Origin: Phycisphaerales bacterium AB-hyl4
GTDB taxonomy: Bacteria > Planctomycetota > Phycisphaerae > Phycisphaerales > Phycisphaeraceae
Assembly (NCBI GenBank): GCA_041821185.1
Contig: JBGUBD010000017.1
Span: 18,328 to 82,327, forward strand
Length of the DNA: 64,000 nt
Reading direction: 5' to 3'
The first letter of the stretch is position 1. Each line of letters starts with the position of its first letter. Both the position numbers and the translations under genes were made by a program. Below the pieces are notes generated by a model. That model was not told the DNA's origin, did no database searches, and was given only the letters and a program-made list of their open reading frames with translations. Below, in pieces: positions 45,865-58,975 of the stretch.

Positions 45865-47376
45865 TCACCCTGCGCTGGAGAGCAACTGGTCGTCTGCCAT
45901 GTCGGGGGCGGGGAGATCGCTGTGGCCCATGAGTTGTTGGTCGATCGCTCGCGCGGCGCCGCGGCCTTCGGCGATGGCCCAGACGATGAGGCTTGCGCCG
46001 CGGCGCATGTCGCCGGCAGCGAAGACCTTGTCGACGTTTGTGCGATAGTTGGCGTAAGGCGCGTCGACCGTGCTCCACTTCGTTTCGGTGACGCCGAACT
46101 GCTGGACGAGTTTGGGCGTGTCGTGGCCGGTGAAGCCGATGGCGAGCAGGACGAGTTGCGCGGGCAGGTCGCGTTCGGAATCTTCGACTTCTTCGCTGAC
46201 CTTGCGGCCGGTCTTCGGGTCGGTCGACCACTTCAATGTTGAAACGCGCATGGCTTTGACCTTGCCGTTGCCGTCATCGACGAAGGCTTTGGGGAGGATG
46301 CCATATTCGCGGGGGTCGCGTTCGAAGCGGGCGGCGGCCTCGGCGTGGCCGTAGTCGATGAAGAAGGTTCCGGTCGGGCCGGGCCAGGGGTGTTTGTCGT
46401 CGCGTTCGTCGGGCTCGCGTTCACGGCGGGTGATGTTCAGCAGGCTGTTGCAATTGTGGCGGAGGGCGGTGCCGATGCAGTCCGTGCCTGTGTCGCCGCC
46501 GCCGATGACGATGACGTCTTTGCCCTCGGCGTTGGTGTACTGGCCGTCGGCGAAGTTGGAGTTGAGCAGGCTTTTCGTCGCGGCGGTGAGGTAGGGCATG
46601 GCGAACTGCACGCCTTCGAGCTCGCGGCCGGGCAGTTCGAGGTCGCGCGGCTTGAGCGCGCCGCAGGCGAGCAGCACGGCGTCGAACTCATCGATGAGTT
46701 GTTGCGCGGGGATGTCTTCGCCGACGTTGCTGTTGGGTTTGAAGATGACGCCCTCTGCTTCGAGGAGGTTGACGCGTCGTTGGACGATGGTTTTGTCGAG
46801 CTTCATGTTGGGCACGCCATACATGAGCAGGCCGCCGATGCGGTCGTCGCGTTCGAAGACGGTGACGGTGTGGCCGGCCTTGTTGAGCTGGTCGGCGGCG
46901 GCGAGGCCTGCGGGCCCGGAGCCGACGACGGCGACGGTTTTACCCGTGCGCGATTCCGGCGGTGTGGGCGTGACCCAGCCTTCTTCGAAGGCCTTGTCGA
47001 TGATGGTGCACTCGATGCTCTTGATCGTGACCGGCGGTTCGGTGATGCCGAGCACGCAAGCGTCTTCGCAGGGCGCGGGGCAGATGCGGCCGGTGAACTC
47101 GGGGAAGTTGTTGGTCTTGGCGAGGCGTTCGTATGCTTCGCGCCACTGGCCGTGATAGACCAGGTCGTTCCACTCGGGGATGAGGTTGTCGATGGGGCAG
47201 CCGGGCTCGGATTGGCAGAAGGGGATGCCGCAATCCATGCAGCGTGCGCCCTGTTCTTTGAGCACGTGCTCGTCGCCGCGCGCGTAGATTTCGTAGAAGT
47301 CGTTGATGCGCACTTCAGGCGAGCGCGATCGCATCGGCTGACGTTCGTATTCGAGAAATCCGGTTGGCTTACCCAC
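45865..47376 (-). CDS. gltD: Glutamate synthase small subunit
   Basis: A 503-residue NADPH-binding subunit of glutamate synthase (GOGAT). The N-terminal cysteine-rich ferredoxin-like region (CMDCGIPFCQ, then GRICPAPCEDACV) carries Fe-S ligands. The FAD-binding VAVVGSGPAGLAAADQL and NADPH-binding VIVIGGGDTGTDCIGTA motifs and the C-terminal VFAAGDMRRGASLIVWAIAEGR follow. It passes electrons from NADPH to GltB. The GTG at 47376 with GGAG upstream is preferred; the frame runs to 47475 through a dispersed palindrome. It follows gltB on the same strand, separated by about 120 bases of repeat. Confidence 0.95.
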   Translation of the reverse strand: MGKPTGFLEYERQPMRSRSPEVRINDFYEIYARGDEHVLKEQGARCMDCGIPFCQSEPGCPIDNLIPEWNDLVYHGQWREAYERLAKTNNFPEFTGRICPAPCEDACVLGITEPPVTIKSIECTIIDKAFEEGWVTPTPPESRTGKTVAVVGSGPAGLAAADQLNKAGHTVTVFERDDRIGGLLMYGVPNMKLDKTIVQRRVNLLEAEGVIFKPNSNVGEDIPAQQLIDEFDAVLLACGALKPRDLELPGRELEGVQFAMPYLTAATKSLLNSNFADGQYTNAEGKDVIVIGGGDTGTDCIGTALRHNCNSLLNITRREREPDERDDKHPWPGPTGTFFIDYGHAEAAARFERDPREYGILPKAFVDDGNGKVKAMRVSTLKWSTDPKTGRKVSEEVEDSERDLPAQLVLLAIGFTGHDTPKLVQQFGVTETKWSTVDAPYANYRTNVDKVFAAGDMRRGASLIVWAIAEGRGAARAIDQQLMGHSDLPAPDMADDQLLSSAG

Positions 47377-47390
47377 AGTCGTTTTGCTCC

Positions 47391-47494
47391 ATTTGGCGAT
47401 TTGGCGATTTGGTGATGTGGTGATTTGGTGATGTGAGGGCGAGCGGCAACGGCTTCTGTTCGGGAACTTCACCACATCACCACATCACCAAATG
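47391..47494. repeat. TTTGGTGATGTGGTGAT inverted repeat between gltB and gltD
   Basis: A run of GATTTGG/GGTGATGTG units (47391-47436) faces an inverted run of CACCACATCACC units (47469-47494). It lies inside the operon, in the 120-base gap between the two subunit genes. Confidence 0.8.
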
Positions 47495-47496
47495 TC

Positions 47497-52190
<4,694 letters not shown>

Positions 52191-52194
<4 letters not shown>

Positions 52195-53195
52195 GCTCGT
52201 TCTCCCACCAACTCGCTGCGGTCAGCCCGGCTGTCCCGGGTCGCCATCGCCGGGCCCGTCAGATCGACGCTCGGCCCGGCGTGCTTGAGCAGGTAGTCCA
52301 CAAAGGTTTGGCTCGCAGGCGAAAACACCTCGCCATGCTTGTGCCGACGGCGGTAGATCATGCCGATCGGCCTGACGAGCGCCGGCTTCAGCTCCACCAT
52401 GCAAAGCTGGCCCGCCGCGACTTCGCGGGCGACCGTACGCTTAGGCAGGATGGAAAAGCGTTGCGTCACCGTCAGCACGCCCTTGATCGTGTCGATGTTG
52501 TCGAAAGAGTTCACGACCGTTGGCTGGGCCGCGTTGTCCCGCAGGTATTGGCGGATTCGCCGACCGGCGGGCAACTCCCGATCAAAACCGACCATCTCAT
52601 ATCCAGAAAGCTCAGCCGCCTCGATCCGCTCCCGCTCGGCCAGCGGATGCCCCGGCGGGCAGACCACCGCCATCACTTCATCGCGCAGCGGAATCACGCC
52701 CACCTGTCGCCAGCGCTGCGGATAAGAAAGAATCCCCAGATCGCACTCAAAAGCCCGCACCGCGTCATAGACCTGATCCGGCTGATTGTAACGGATTTCC
52801 ACCTCAATCCGAGGATGTTCCGCCACAAACCGCTCGCGAATCCGGTTCAGCAGTTCGATGCCCGACGAGTAGATCGCCGCCACGCGAACGTGGCCTGCGA
52901 TGTCCGCCTCCGCCCGCGCTGCCGCCTCCGAGTCGGCGTCGGCCGACAGCAGGGCGACCTGATCTTTCAGCCGATCGTAGCCGGTGAGCAGGTCGGTAAC
53001 GCCGTCGAGAAACACCTGCCCCGCCCGCGTCAGCTCCAGCGGCCGAACGGAGCGATCCAGCAGCGTCGCCCCGAGATTCTTCTCCAGCTGCGAGATCCGC
53101 TGACTGGCCGCCGATTGCGTAATGCCATGCGCCACCGCAGCTTTTGAAAAGCTGTGACAGCGTGCGACATCCACAAACAGGCGCAAAGTCTGCAT
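52191..53195 (-). CDS. LysR-family transcriptional regulator of the glutamate synthase operon
   Basis: A 334-residue LysR regulator. The N-terminal winged helix-turn-helix is at ~3-62 (RLFVDVARCHSFSKAAVAHGITQSAASQRISQLEKNLGATLLDR). The effector-binding domain runs from ~90 to 300. Its stop overlaps the gltB start by four bases, so it is the first gene of a lysR-gltB-gltD transcript, like GltC-controlled gltAB of Bacillus in function but co-directional. No ribosome site precedes the ATG, which agrees with the leaderless promoter described at 53205-53232. Confidence 0.92.
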
Positions 53196-53204
53196 AGTCG
53201 GAGC

Positions 53205-53232
53205 ATCGTAACATAAGAGCCGCTTATGTCAA
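53205..53232 (-). promoter_or_regulatory. LysR promoter with embedded operator
   Basis: On the minus strand TTGACA (53232-53227) and TACGAT (53210-53205) are spaced by 16 bases. Between and overlapping them lies a perfect inverted repeat CATAAG-N5-CTTATG (53212-53228), of the dyad kind bound by LysR-type regulators. The predicted RNA start is only 3-6 bases before the ATG. Confidence 0.7.
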
Positions 53233-53289
53233 TCCGACTTAGTATTAATCTGTCTAATAGTGGGGGCTGCCCTTATTGGCGGGTCGGGC

Positions 53290-54240
53290 TCATTCCGGCT
53301 CGACGAATTCGATCTCGCCCTTGTCCGGCACGAGGCCGGCCTTTGTCGCTTCGCCGATGAACTGCCGCACCGCAGCTCGGCCGTGCTCGCCGTAGTCCAG
53401 CGTCCATTGATTGACATACATGCCCACGAAACGGTCCGCGAGGTCATGCCCCATGTCGCGGGCCCATTGCAGCGAAAACTTCACCGACTCTTCGCGATGG
53501 TTCAGCGCCCAGCGGATCGATTCGAGCAGGATGCCGCAAACCTTCGGCAGCTCGTCGCCCAGATCTTTGCGGATCGCGTTGCCGCCCAACGGCAGCGGCA
53601 GCTCGCGCGTCTCCGTCCACCACTTGCCCAGGTCGACGACGCACTTAAGCCCCGCCTTCGCGTAGGTGAGTTGGCCTTCGTGAATGATCAGCCCCGCGTC
53701 GAACTCGCCGGAGACGACTTTCGGGATGATCTGGTCGAACGGTACGACCTCGAAATCCACGGGAATCTCCTCGCCCGGCTGCGCGCCGTGCTCCAGCAGC
53801 AGCAACTGCATCGCCAGCCAGGCGCTGGTCTGCTCGCCGGGGATCGCCAGCCGCGGCCGTTTGGAGTCGGCGGGCGTCGGTGTGGCGAGCGGATGAATGA
53901 AGTCGGCGATCTCAAACTGCTCCCGCGCGACCACCATCGGCCCGTAGCCGTCGCCCATCGACGAGCCGCAGCTTGTCAGCACGTACTTGTCGCTGATGTA
54001 GGGCAGCTGGTGGATGGAAAGGGCGGTGATTTCCAGCTCGCCCTTGTTCGACCGCTCGTTCAGCGACTGGATGTCTTCCAGCACGTGAACGAAGTCGTAG
54101 CCTTTCGTGTCGATCTTGGGCGTGTAGGCGTTGCCGTCGGGCCCGGTGAAGTTGGCCAGCGGATACCACATGAACGCGTCATCGGGATCGGGCGAGTGGC
54201 CGATGCGCAACGTCTTTTTGTTCGTGTCAATGCTCGTCAT
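53290..54240 (-). CDS. mqnD: 1,4-dihydroxy-6-naphthoate synthase
   Basis: A 316-residue MqnD, the enzyme that forms 1,4-dihydroxy-6-naphthoate from cyclic de-hypoxanthine futalosine in the alternative (futalosine) menaquinone route. The family N-terminus LRIGHSPDPDDAFMWYPLAN is intact, with YISDKYVLTSCGSSMGDGYGP and DAGLIIHEGQLTYAKAGL, and a periplasmic-binding-protein-like two-lobe fold. It has no signal peptide, so it acts in the cytoplasm. No other mqn gene is beside it. Confidence 0.95.
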   Translation of the reverse strand: MTSIDTNKKTLRIGHSPDPDDAFMWYPLANFTGPDGNAYTPKIDTKGYDFVHVLEDIQSLNERSNKGELEITALSIHQLPYISDKYVLTSCGSSMGDGYGPMVVAREQFEIADFIHPLATPTPADSKRPRLAIPGEQTSAWLAMQLLLLEHGAQPGEEIPVDFEVVPFDQIIPKVVSGEFDAGLIIHEGQLTYAKAGLKCVVDLGKWWTETRELPLPLGGNAIRKDLGDELPKVCGILLESIRWALNHREESVKFSLQWARDMGHDLADRFVGMYVNQWTLDYGEHGRAAVRQFIGEATKAGLVPDKGEIEFVEPE

Positions 54241-54302
54241 GCGAGCCAGTTTAGCGAATTGGCGCGGCGGTGGGCATGTCGCTCCTCGAAGCCCACACCC
54301 CC

Positions 54303-54331
54303 GAAGCCCACACCGTCACGGTGTGGGCTTC
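54303..54331. repeat. GAAGCCCACACC/GGTGTGGGCTTC hairpin at a gene end
   Basis: A perfect 12-bp stem with a 5-base loop. It overlaps the last codons of the lipoprotein gene ending at 54316, so the tail GKPTP is coded by the repeat. Confidence 0.8.
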
Positions 54332-54945
54332 CCGTCCACCCCCCGCGCGACGATCTCCGCCAGCAGTCGACCCTCCATGTACGCATCGCGCCCCACCGGC
54401 TCCCAGTAGCTGCGGTCGATACCCCGCCGGGCCCACTCGGCCGGCACGTCGTCGAGCGTGCGGAAGACGTTGCCGCGCGTTCGCCCGGTCATCCGACGCG
54501 TCGGCTGTACGCGACGCTCCAGCAGCACTTCCACCCGCAACAGGTAATCGCCTTCCGCCATGACGATCACATGATCCGCCTCCGCGTTCGCTTCCGCATC
54601 GCCCGGCTCATCCGTGGGCTCGAAAAACAGCGACACCGTCCGCCGCTGATGATCCAGCGTCGACTGCCACGCCTGCGCCGCCGTCGTGTTATCGCCATGC
54701 CAGGGCTCGAACGCCGTGGGCGAATCCTTGGGCATCGTCGTCACTCGGCCAAACCGATAGTCCTGCCGATCGACGTCAAACCCGTGATCGCGCAGCACCG
54801 CAATGCTCGCGTCAAACGTCCGGTCATACGCCTCGCTCGCGATCGGCGAAGGGTTCGGCGTATCCACAAAGGCACGCTGACAACCCACCGCAGCAACCAT
54901 CAACAGCAGGGCAGTCGCAATCAAAACACTTCGCATGACGGTCAT
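54316..54945 (-). CDS. Hypothetical lipoprotein
   Basis: A 209-residue protein with a lipoprotein signal (MTVMRSVLIATALLLMVAAVGC; Cys22), so exported and lipid-anchored. The mature part (SEAYDRTFDASIAVLRDHGFDVDRQDYRFGRVTT ... VSLFFEP ... YLLRVEVLLERR) resembles bacterial small periplasmic lipoproteins of unknown function with an alpha/beta fold. Family not named. The start at 54945 is preferred; 54936 or 54966 are possible. Its C-terminus runs into a dispersed hairpin, which suggests the original stop has been replaced. Confidence 0.72.
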   Translation of the reverse strand: MTVMRSVLIATALLLMVAAVGCQRAFVDTPNPSPIASEAYDRTFDASIAVLRDHGFDVDRQDYRFGRVTTMPKDSPTAFEPWHGDNTTAAQAWQSTLDHQRRTVSLFFEPTDEPGDAEANAEADHVIVMAEGDYLLRVEVLLERRVQPTRRMTGRTRGNVFRTLDDVPAEWARRGIDRSYWEPVGRDAYMEGRLLAEIVARGVDGKPTP

Positions 54946-54961
54946 CTGCCTGATGCTCTCC

Positions 54962-55002
54962 CCCATTTAGCCTCCCCCATTTAGCCGCGTCGCTCGCGAC
55001 GC
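54962..55002. repeat. Half copy of the TTTAGCCGCG palindrome
   Basis: Two CCCCATTTAGCC starts in tandem, then the GCGTCGC-TCGCGACGC hairpin found in the arms of 57941-58020. The matching right arm is missing. Confidence 0.65.
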
Positions 55003-55045
55003 GCTCTTCCACGCGCCCCAAACACAAACGCCCCATCGCCCGCCG

Positions 55046-56566
55046 TCACACCCCCAGCTTCTGCTTGATCATTTCCGTGACGACCTTCGGGTTCGCCTGC
55101 CCCTTGCTCAGCTTCATGATCTGTCCCATCAGCGCGCCCACTGCCTTGAGTTTGCCCGCCTTGATGTCTTCCACTGCCTTGGCGCTCTTGGGGTCGCTGA
55201 GCACCTGGTCGATGAAGCCTTCCAGCGCGCCGGTGTCGGACACCTGCGACAGGCCATGCTTCTCGGCAAGGGCTTCGGCGGTTTCGTCACTGTCACAGCA
55301 ATGGCCGAACAGTTGGTCCGCGGCGCTCGAGCCGATCTTGTCCGCCGCGAGCAGGTCGGCAATGCCCTTGACCTGACCGGGCGTGATACCCAGATCGTCG
55401 ATGTTCACGCCACGCTCGTTCGCCCGCTTCGCGCCATAGTTCAACAGCAGTGCCGCAGCCCGCTTCGCGTCCACGTCCGTGGCGAGCACCTTCTCGTAAA
55501 ACCGGCAGACGTCAGGGTCGTCAATCAACGCCTGTGCATCTTTGGGGTTCAGCCCGAGATCCTGCACGTACCGCCGTTGCAGATCCAGCGGCAGCTCCGG
55601 CTGAATCGCCTGCAACTCATCCAGCCAACCCGCGTCCACGTTCAACTCGACAAGGTCCGGGTCGGGGAAGTAGCGATAGTCGTGCGCCTCTTCCTTCTCA
55701 CGCTGAAGCACGGTGACCATCTTGATGTCGTCCCATCCGCGCGTCGACTTCGCGCCGCTGGCCATCACCTTCCCCGTCTCCAGCCATTCGTCAACCTGCC
55801 GTTCGTACTCGTACGCCACCGCGTTGTACACCGCGCGAAAACTGTTGAGGTTCTTGATCTCAACGATCGGTGTCTTATACGTCTGGCCATCCTTCTCAAT
55901 GATCACGTTGATGTTCGGCTCGAACCGCATGTGACCCTTCTGCATGATCCCCTCCGACACGCCAAGGTGTCGGCAGATGTTCCGCAGCGTCTGCCCGAAC
56001 ATCACCACCTCCTCAGGCGTCTCGAAGTCTGGATACGTCACAATCTCAAGCAACGGCGTGCCCGCGCGATTCAAGTCCACAATCGAATGATCGATCGCAG
56101 CGCCGCCAGGCCCTTCATGCAACAACTTGCCCGCGTCCTCTTCCAGGTGAGCACGAATGATCCGCACGTTTTTCGTCGGGGCCCCCGGCTCGTCAGACGT
56201 CGGAATCTCCACCGCGCCTTCCTCGCATAGCGGCATGTCATATTGACTGATCTGGTAGTTCTTCGGCAGGTCGGGGTAGTAATAGCTCTTGCGGTCCCAC
56301 TTCGTCCGCTTGGCGATACGGCAGCCCAACGCCAGCCCCACCTGGATCGACATCCGCACCGCCTCGCGGTTGATCACCGGCAGCACGCCCGGCATGCCCA
56401 GCACCACGGGGTCCGTCAACGTGTTCGGCTCCGCGTCGTAATAGTCCGGGTGCGCCACGTTCGGCGCACTGGTGAACATCTTCGACCGCGTCGCCAACTG
56501 GACGTGGATTTCCATGCCGACCTTCAAGGTCGTCTTCAATGCTTCGTGGGTCGTCGTTGCGGGCAT
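55046..56566 (-). CDS. gatB: Aspartyl/glutamyl-tRNA amidotransferase subunit B
   Basis: A 506-residue GatB, the kinase/transfer subunit of GatCAB that converts Glu-tRNA(Gln) and/or Asp-tRNA(Asn) to the amidated form. The N-terminus has VGMEIHVQLATRSKMF, then KSYYYPDLPKNYQISQYD, the RAGTPLLEIVT strand and FRAVYNAVAYEYERQ. The C-terminal YqeY-like tail domain (~395-500) ends KVVTEMIKQKLG. ATG 56566 has AGGCGAAG upstream; the frame runs to 56590 through a TTTCAAG repeat. gatA and gatC are not adjacent. It implies that this organism lacks GlnRS and/or AsnRS. Confidence 0.94.
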   Translation of the reverse strand: MPATTTHEALKTTLKVGMEIHVQLATRSKMFTSAPNVAHPDYYDAEPNTLTDPVVLGMPGVLPVINREAVRMSIQVGLALGCRIAKRTKWDRKSYYYPDLPKNYQISQYDMPLCEEGAVEIPTSDEPGAPTKNVRIIRAHLEEDAGKLLHEGPGGAAIDHSIVDLNRAGTPLLEIVTYPDFETPEEVVMFGQTLRNICRHLGVSEGIMQKGHMRFEPNINVIIEKDGQTYKTPIVEIKNLNSFRAVYNAVAYEYERQVDEWLETGKVMASGAKSTRGWDDIKMVTVLQREKEEAHDYRYFPDPDLVELNVDAGWLDELQAIQPELPLDLQRRYVQDLGLNPKDAQALIDDPDVCRFYEKVLATDVDAKRAAALLLNYGAKRANERGVNIDDLGITPGQVKGIADLLAADKIGSSAADQLFGHCCDSDETAEALAEKHGLSQVSDTGALEGFIDQVLSDPKSAKAVEDIKAGKLKAVGALMGQIMKLSKGQANPKVVTEMIKQKLGV

Positions 56567-56576
56567 GACTTCGCCT

Positions 56577-56645
56577 GTTTCAAGTTTCAAGTTTCAAACT
56601 GTGTTTCACACAAAGCCCACGGATGTAGCGCAGCGAATCCGTGGG
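56577..56645. repeat. TTTCAAG tandem run and GCCCACGGAT hairpin upstream of gatB
   Basis: GTTTCAA units are repeated three times at 56577-56599. They are followed at 56615-56645 by GCCCACGGAT and ATCCGTGGG arms with an ~11-base loop, another dispersed hairpin copy in the gatB promoter region. Confidence 0.7.
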
Positions 56646-56705
56646 ACACCACCACCCACCATCCCCATACACCCCCGCCCCGTCAATCAGATTGTAACCA
56701 CCCCA

Positions 56706-57926
56706 TCACCGCTCCGTCGTCTCGATGCCGAGCATTGGCGACAGGTCGTCCCACAACTGTTCCGCCGACGCCGGCCGACCCTGCATCCACAGCCAGGGCC
56801 CGACCAACTGCGGCAACGGCCCCGCGCCCCCAAGCATATGCACCGCCACATTCCGCCCCGGCTGCTCCTGCACCCACGCCTCCGCAAGCGCCGCCTCCAG
56901 CGCCTCATCGCCGACCAGCTCCGCCGCCCGCGCCCGCGCCGCCTCAAGTGTGCGCGTCTCGTCCGTCGCGGTCATCCAATGGTCAAACGTCTCGAATTGC
57001 GACGCGTCCGCCTGCCACACCGCCAGCGCCACCCGCGCCAGCTCGCACGCGTCCGCGTGCACGCTCGGCGTCTCGTCGTACATCGGATGACACGCCGCAT
57101 CCAACGGCACGGGCAGCATCACCACCGCCAGCCGACCTTCCGCCCAGTCGCGCACCACCTCCAACTGCCGATGCAGCACCCGGCAGTGAGCACACGTGTA
57201 GTCGAACAGGTACACCAACAGCACCTCCGCGTCCGCCGACCCCAGCACCGGCTGATCGTGGGGCGTCAGCATTACACCGCTTTCGCCCTGCATCAGCGTC
57301 AGTGTTCGCGCCCCGCCGGGCCCGGTATCACTCACCACGCCCGACCCCGTCAGCACCCGCGTCGTCTCAGGCGGCACTGCCAGCTGTCCGCCAACCAGCA
57401 CACCCACGCCCACCACCGCCGCGGCCGCGCCCACGCCCAGCCCGCGCCCGTTCAACGCACCGCCTTGCCACAGCACTGCCCCCGTCAGCACTGCCGCGAT
57501 CATGCCGAGCGCGTGCACGGTCATGCAGTAGGCGCACATCGCTTCGATCACCACCGCCTGCAGCACGATAAACCACACCGCCGCCCCCGCCGCCGCCATC
57601 GCCGCCCCCGCCATCACCCCCGCCGCCAGCCGCCGCTGATCGGTCGGCCGACCGCGCCCCACCTGCCAGCTCATCGCCAGCAACAGCGCATAAATCCCCA
57701 TCGCCGGCCCCGCCACCGGCACGCCAAGCCAGTACGCCCATCGGCTGCTCAGCACCGCATCACACCCCGAGCCGGGCCCGCACCCCGGCAGCGACACCCC
57801 GCCCGCGCTCGCGACCGACTCGTAAAACAGAAACGCACCGATCGCTAGCGCCCCGAATGCAGGCAAACGCACCGCCCACAAGAGCGGGCGTTCGTACGGA
57901 CCAGGTTGAATAGCGCTGTCGTTCAT
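56706..57926 (-). CDS. Vitamin K epoxide reductase-thioredoxin fusion (disulfide-forming)
   Basis: A 406-residue membrane protein combining a VKOR domain and a thioredoxin-like (DsbA-type) domain. The VKOR part (~20-155) has four or five membrane spans, the paired Cys49 and Cys55 in GCGPGSGCD and the CAYC redox centre Cys131/Cys134 next to the quinone site. Residues ~205-400 form a DsbA-like thioredoxin domain with active site YTCAHC (Cys245, Cys248). Such fusions oxidise protein thiols outside the membrane, passing electrons to quinone; menaquinone would fit the mqnD route seen nearby. The start at 57926 is preferred; the long frame to 58166 reads through a palindrome. Confidence 0.88.
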   Translation of the reverse strand: MNDSAIQPGPYERPLLWAVRLPAFGALAIGAFLFYESVASAGGVSLPGCGPGSGCDAVLSSRWAYWLGVPVAGPAMGIYALLLAMSWQVGRGRPTDQRRLAAGVMAGAAMAAAGAAVWFIVLQAVVIEAMCAYCMTVHALGMIAAVLTGAVLWQGGALNGRGLGVGAAAAVVGVGVLVGGQLAVPPETTRVLTGSGVVSDTGPGGARTLTLMQGESGVMLTPHDQPVLGSADAEVLLVYLFDYTCAHCRVLHRQLEVVRDWAEGRLAVVMLPVPLDAACHPMYDETPSVHADACELARVALAVWQADASQFETFDHWMTATDETRTLEAARARAAELVGDEALEAALAEAWVQEQPGRNVAVHMLGGAGPLPQLVGPWLWMQGRPASAEQLWDDLSPMLGIETTER

Positions 57927-57940
57927 CGTCTCGCATCCCC

Positions 57941-58020
57941 ATTTAGCCGCGTCGCTTGCGACGCGCTCTCCCGGCGTGGCACATACCGCACGAAGCGCGT
58001 CGCAAGCGACGCGGCTAAAT
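57941..58020. repeat. TTTAGCCGCGTCGC palindrome with perfect 27-bp arms
   Basis: The left arm 57941-57967 and right arm 57994-58020 are perfect inverted repeats. Each contains a GCGTCGC/GCGACGC hairpin, with a 26-base centre. It lies between queC and the VKOR fusion gene. The ends (ATTTAGCCGCG) match the 7207, 25954 and 34329 elements, but the internal hairpin differs. Confidence 0.9.
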
Positions 58021-58047
58021 GGTTTCATATGTGAATCGATGTGTCGT

Positions 58048-58782
58048 TCATACGGTATCACCACCCATACCCGGATCACGCATCCCCAGTTCGCCGAACG
58101 CTCGCATTCGCAGCAGACACGAGTCGCAATGTTCGCAAGGCCTTGCCCCCAACGGATGCCGCTCATCCGGCTGCGGGTCGTAGCACGAATGCGTCAGCCC
58201 GTAATCCACGCCCAACGCCAGCCCTTTACGGATGATCTCAACCTTCGGCAGCTCGATCAGCGGCGTGTGCACCTTCAGCCGATGCCCCTCCACGCCCGCC
58301 TTCGTCGCGAGGTTTGCCATGCGTTCAAACGCTTCGATAAACGTTGGCCGACAGTCCGGGTATCCCGAGTAGTCCACCGCGTTGACGCCGATGAACAGGT
58401 CGCCGCTGCCGAGCACTTCCGCGAGCGCCAGCGCGTAGCTTAAAAAGATCGTGTTCCTGGCCGGCACATACGTCACCGGGATGTCGCCGTGCATCGTTGA
58501 TTCGTCGCGGTCTTTCGGCACGTCGATGTCCGCTGTGAGGGCCGACCCGCCAAACGCCCGCAGGTCGATGCTCGCCCATCGCAGGCTTGCCACGCCGACT
58601 TGCGCCGCCACGCGCTTGGCCGCTTCGATTTCCACGCGATGCCGTTGGCCGTAGTCGAAGCTCAGCGCATGACACGCAAACCCCTGCTCGCGCGCCATCG
58701 CCAGCACCGTCGCCGAGTCCAGCCCGCCCGACAGCAGCACCACCGCCGGCCGCCCGGCCCCTGCATGTTCACGTTCCCGCAT
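58048..58782 (-). CDS. queC: 7-cyano-7-deazaguanine synthase
   Basis: A 244-residue QueC that turns 7-carboxy-7-deazaguanine, with ammonia and ATP, into preQ0, the precursor of queuosine in tRNA. The PP-loop motif is [17 protein letters not shown] (~14-30), followed by [12 protein letters not shown] and [17 protein letters not shown]. The zinc-binding C-terminal cysteines appear in HSCYDPQ ... [12 protein letters not shown]. Other que genes are not adjacent. It sits upstream of the VKOR gene on the same strand, with only the palindrome between them. Confidence 0.95.
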   Translation of the reverse strand: MREREHAGAGRPAVVLLSGGLDSATVLAMAREQGFACHALSFDYGQRHRVEIEAAKRVAAQVGVASLRWASIDLRAFGGSALTADIDVPKDRDESTMHGDIPVTYVPARNTIFLSYALALAEVLGSGDLFIGVNAVDYSGYPDCRPTFIEAFERMANLATKAGVEGHRLKVHTPLIELPKVEIIRKGLALGVDYGLTHSCYDPQPDERHPLGARPCEHCDSCLLRMRAFGELGMRDPGMGGDTV

Positions 58783-58840
58783 ATGCGCGCCTCATGTCGC
58801 TCATCACCCCGAAGCCCACGTTCCACCATCACTGCCCGTT

Positions 58841-58975
58841 ATACGGATCACGCTAAATACTTGTGCTTCCAATAGCCCCCCGCGGAAGCGGGGGGTTAGC
58901 GCCATGTGGACCAAACCCCCCGCTTCCGCGGGGGGCTATTGCGCATGACGCACGAGGATTTAGCGTGATCCGTAT
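58841..58975. repeat. Nested palindrome with ATACGGATCACGCTAAAT ends
   Basis: Outer 18-bp perfect inverted repeats (58841-58858 and 58958-58975) enclose perfect 27-bp inner arms (58871-58897 and 58914-58940). Each inner arm is itself a CCCCCCGC/GCGGGGGG hairpin. The right end abuts the stop codon of the RDD gene. The ATACGGAT end matches the TACGGAT start of the composite repeats. Confidence 0.9.
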
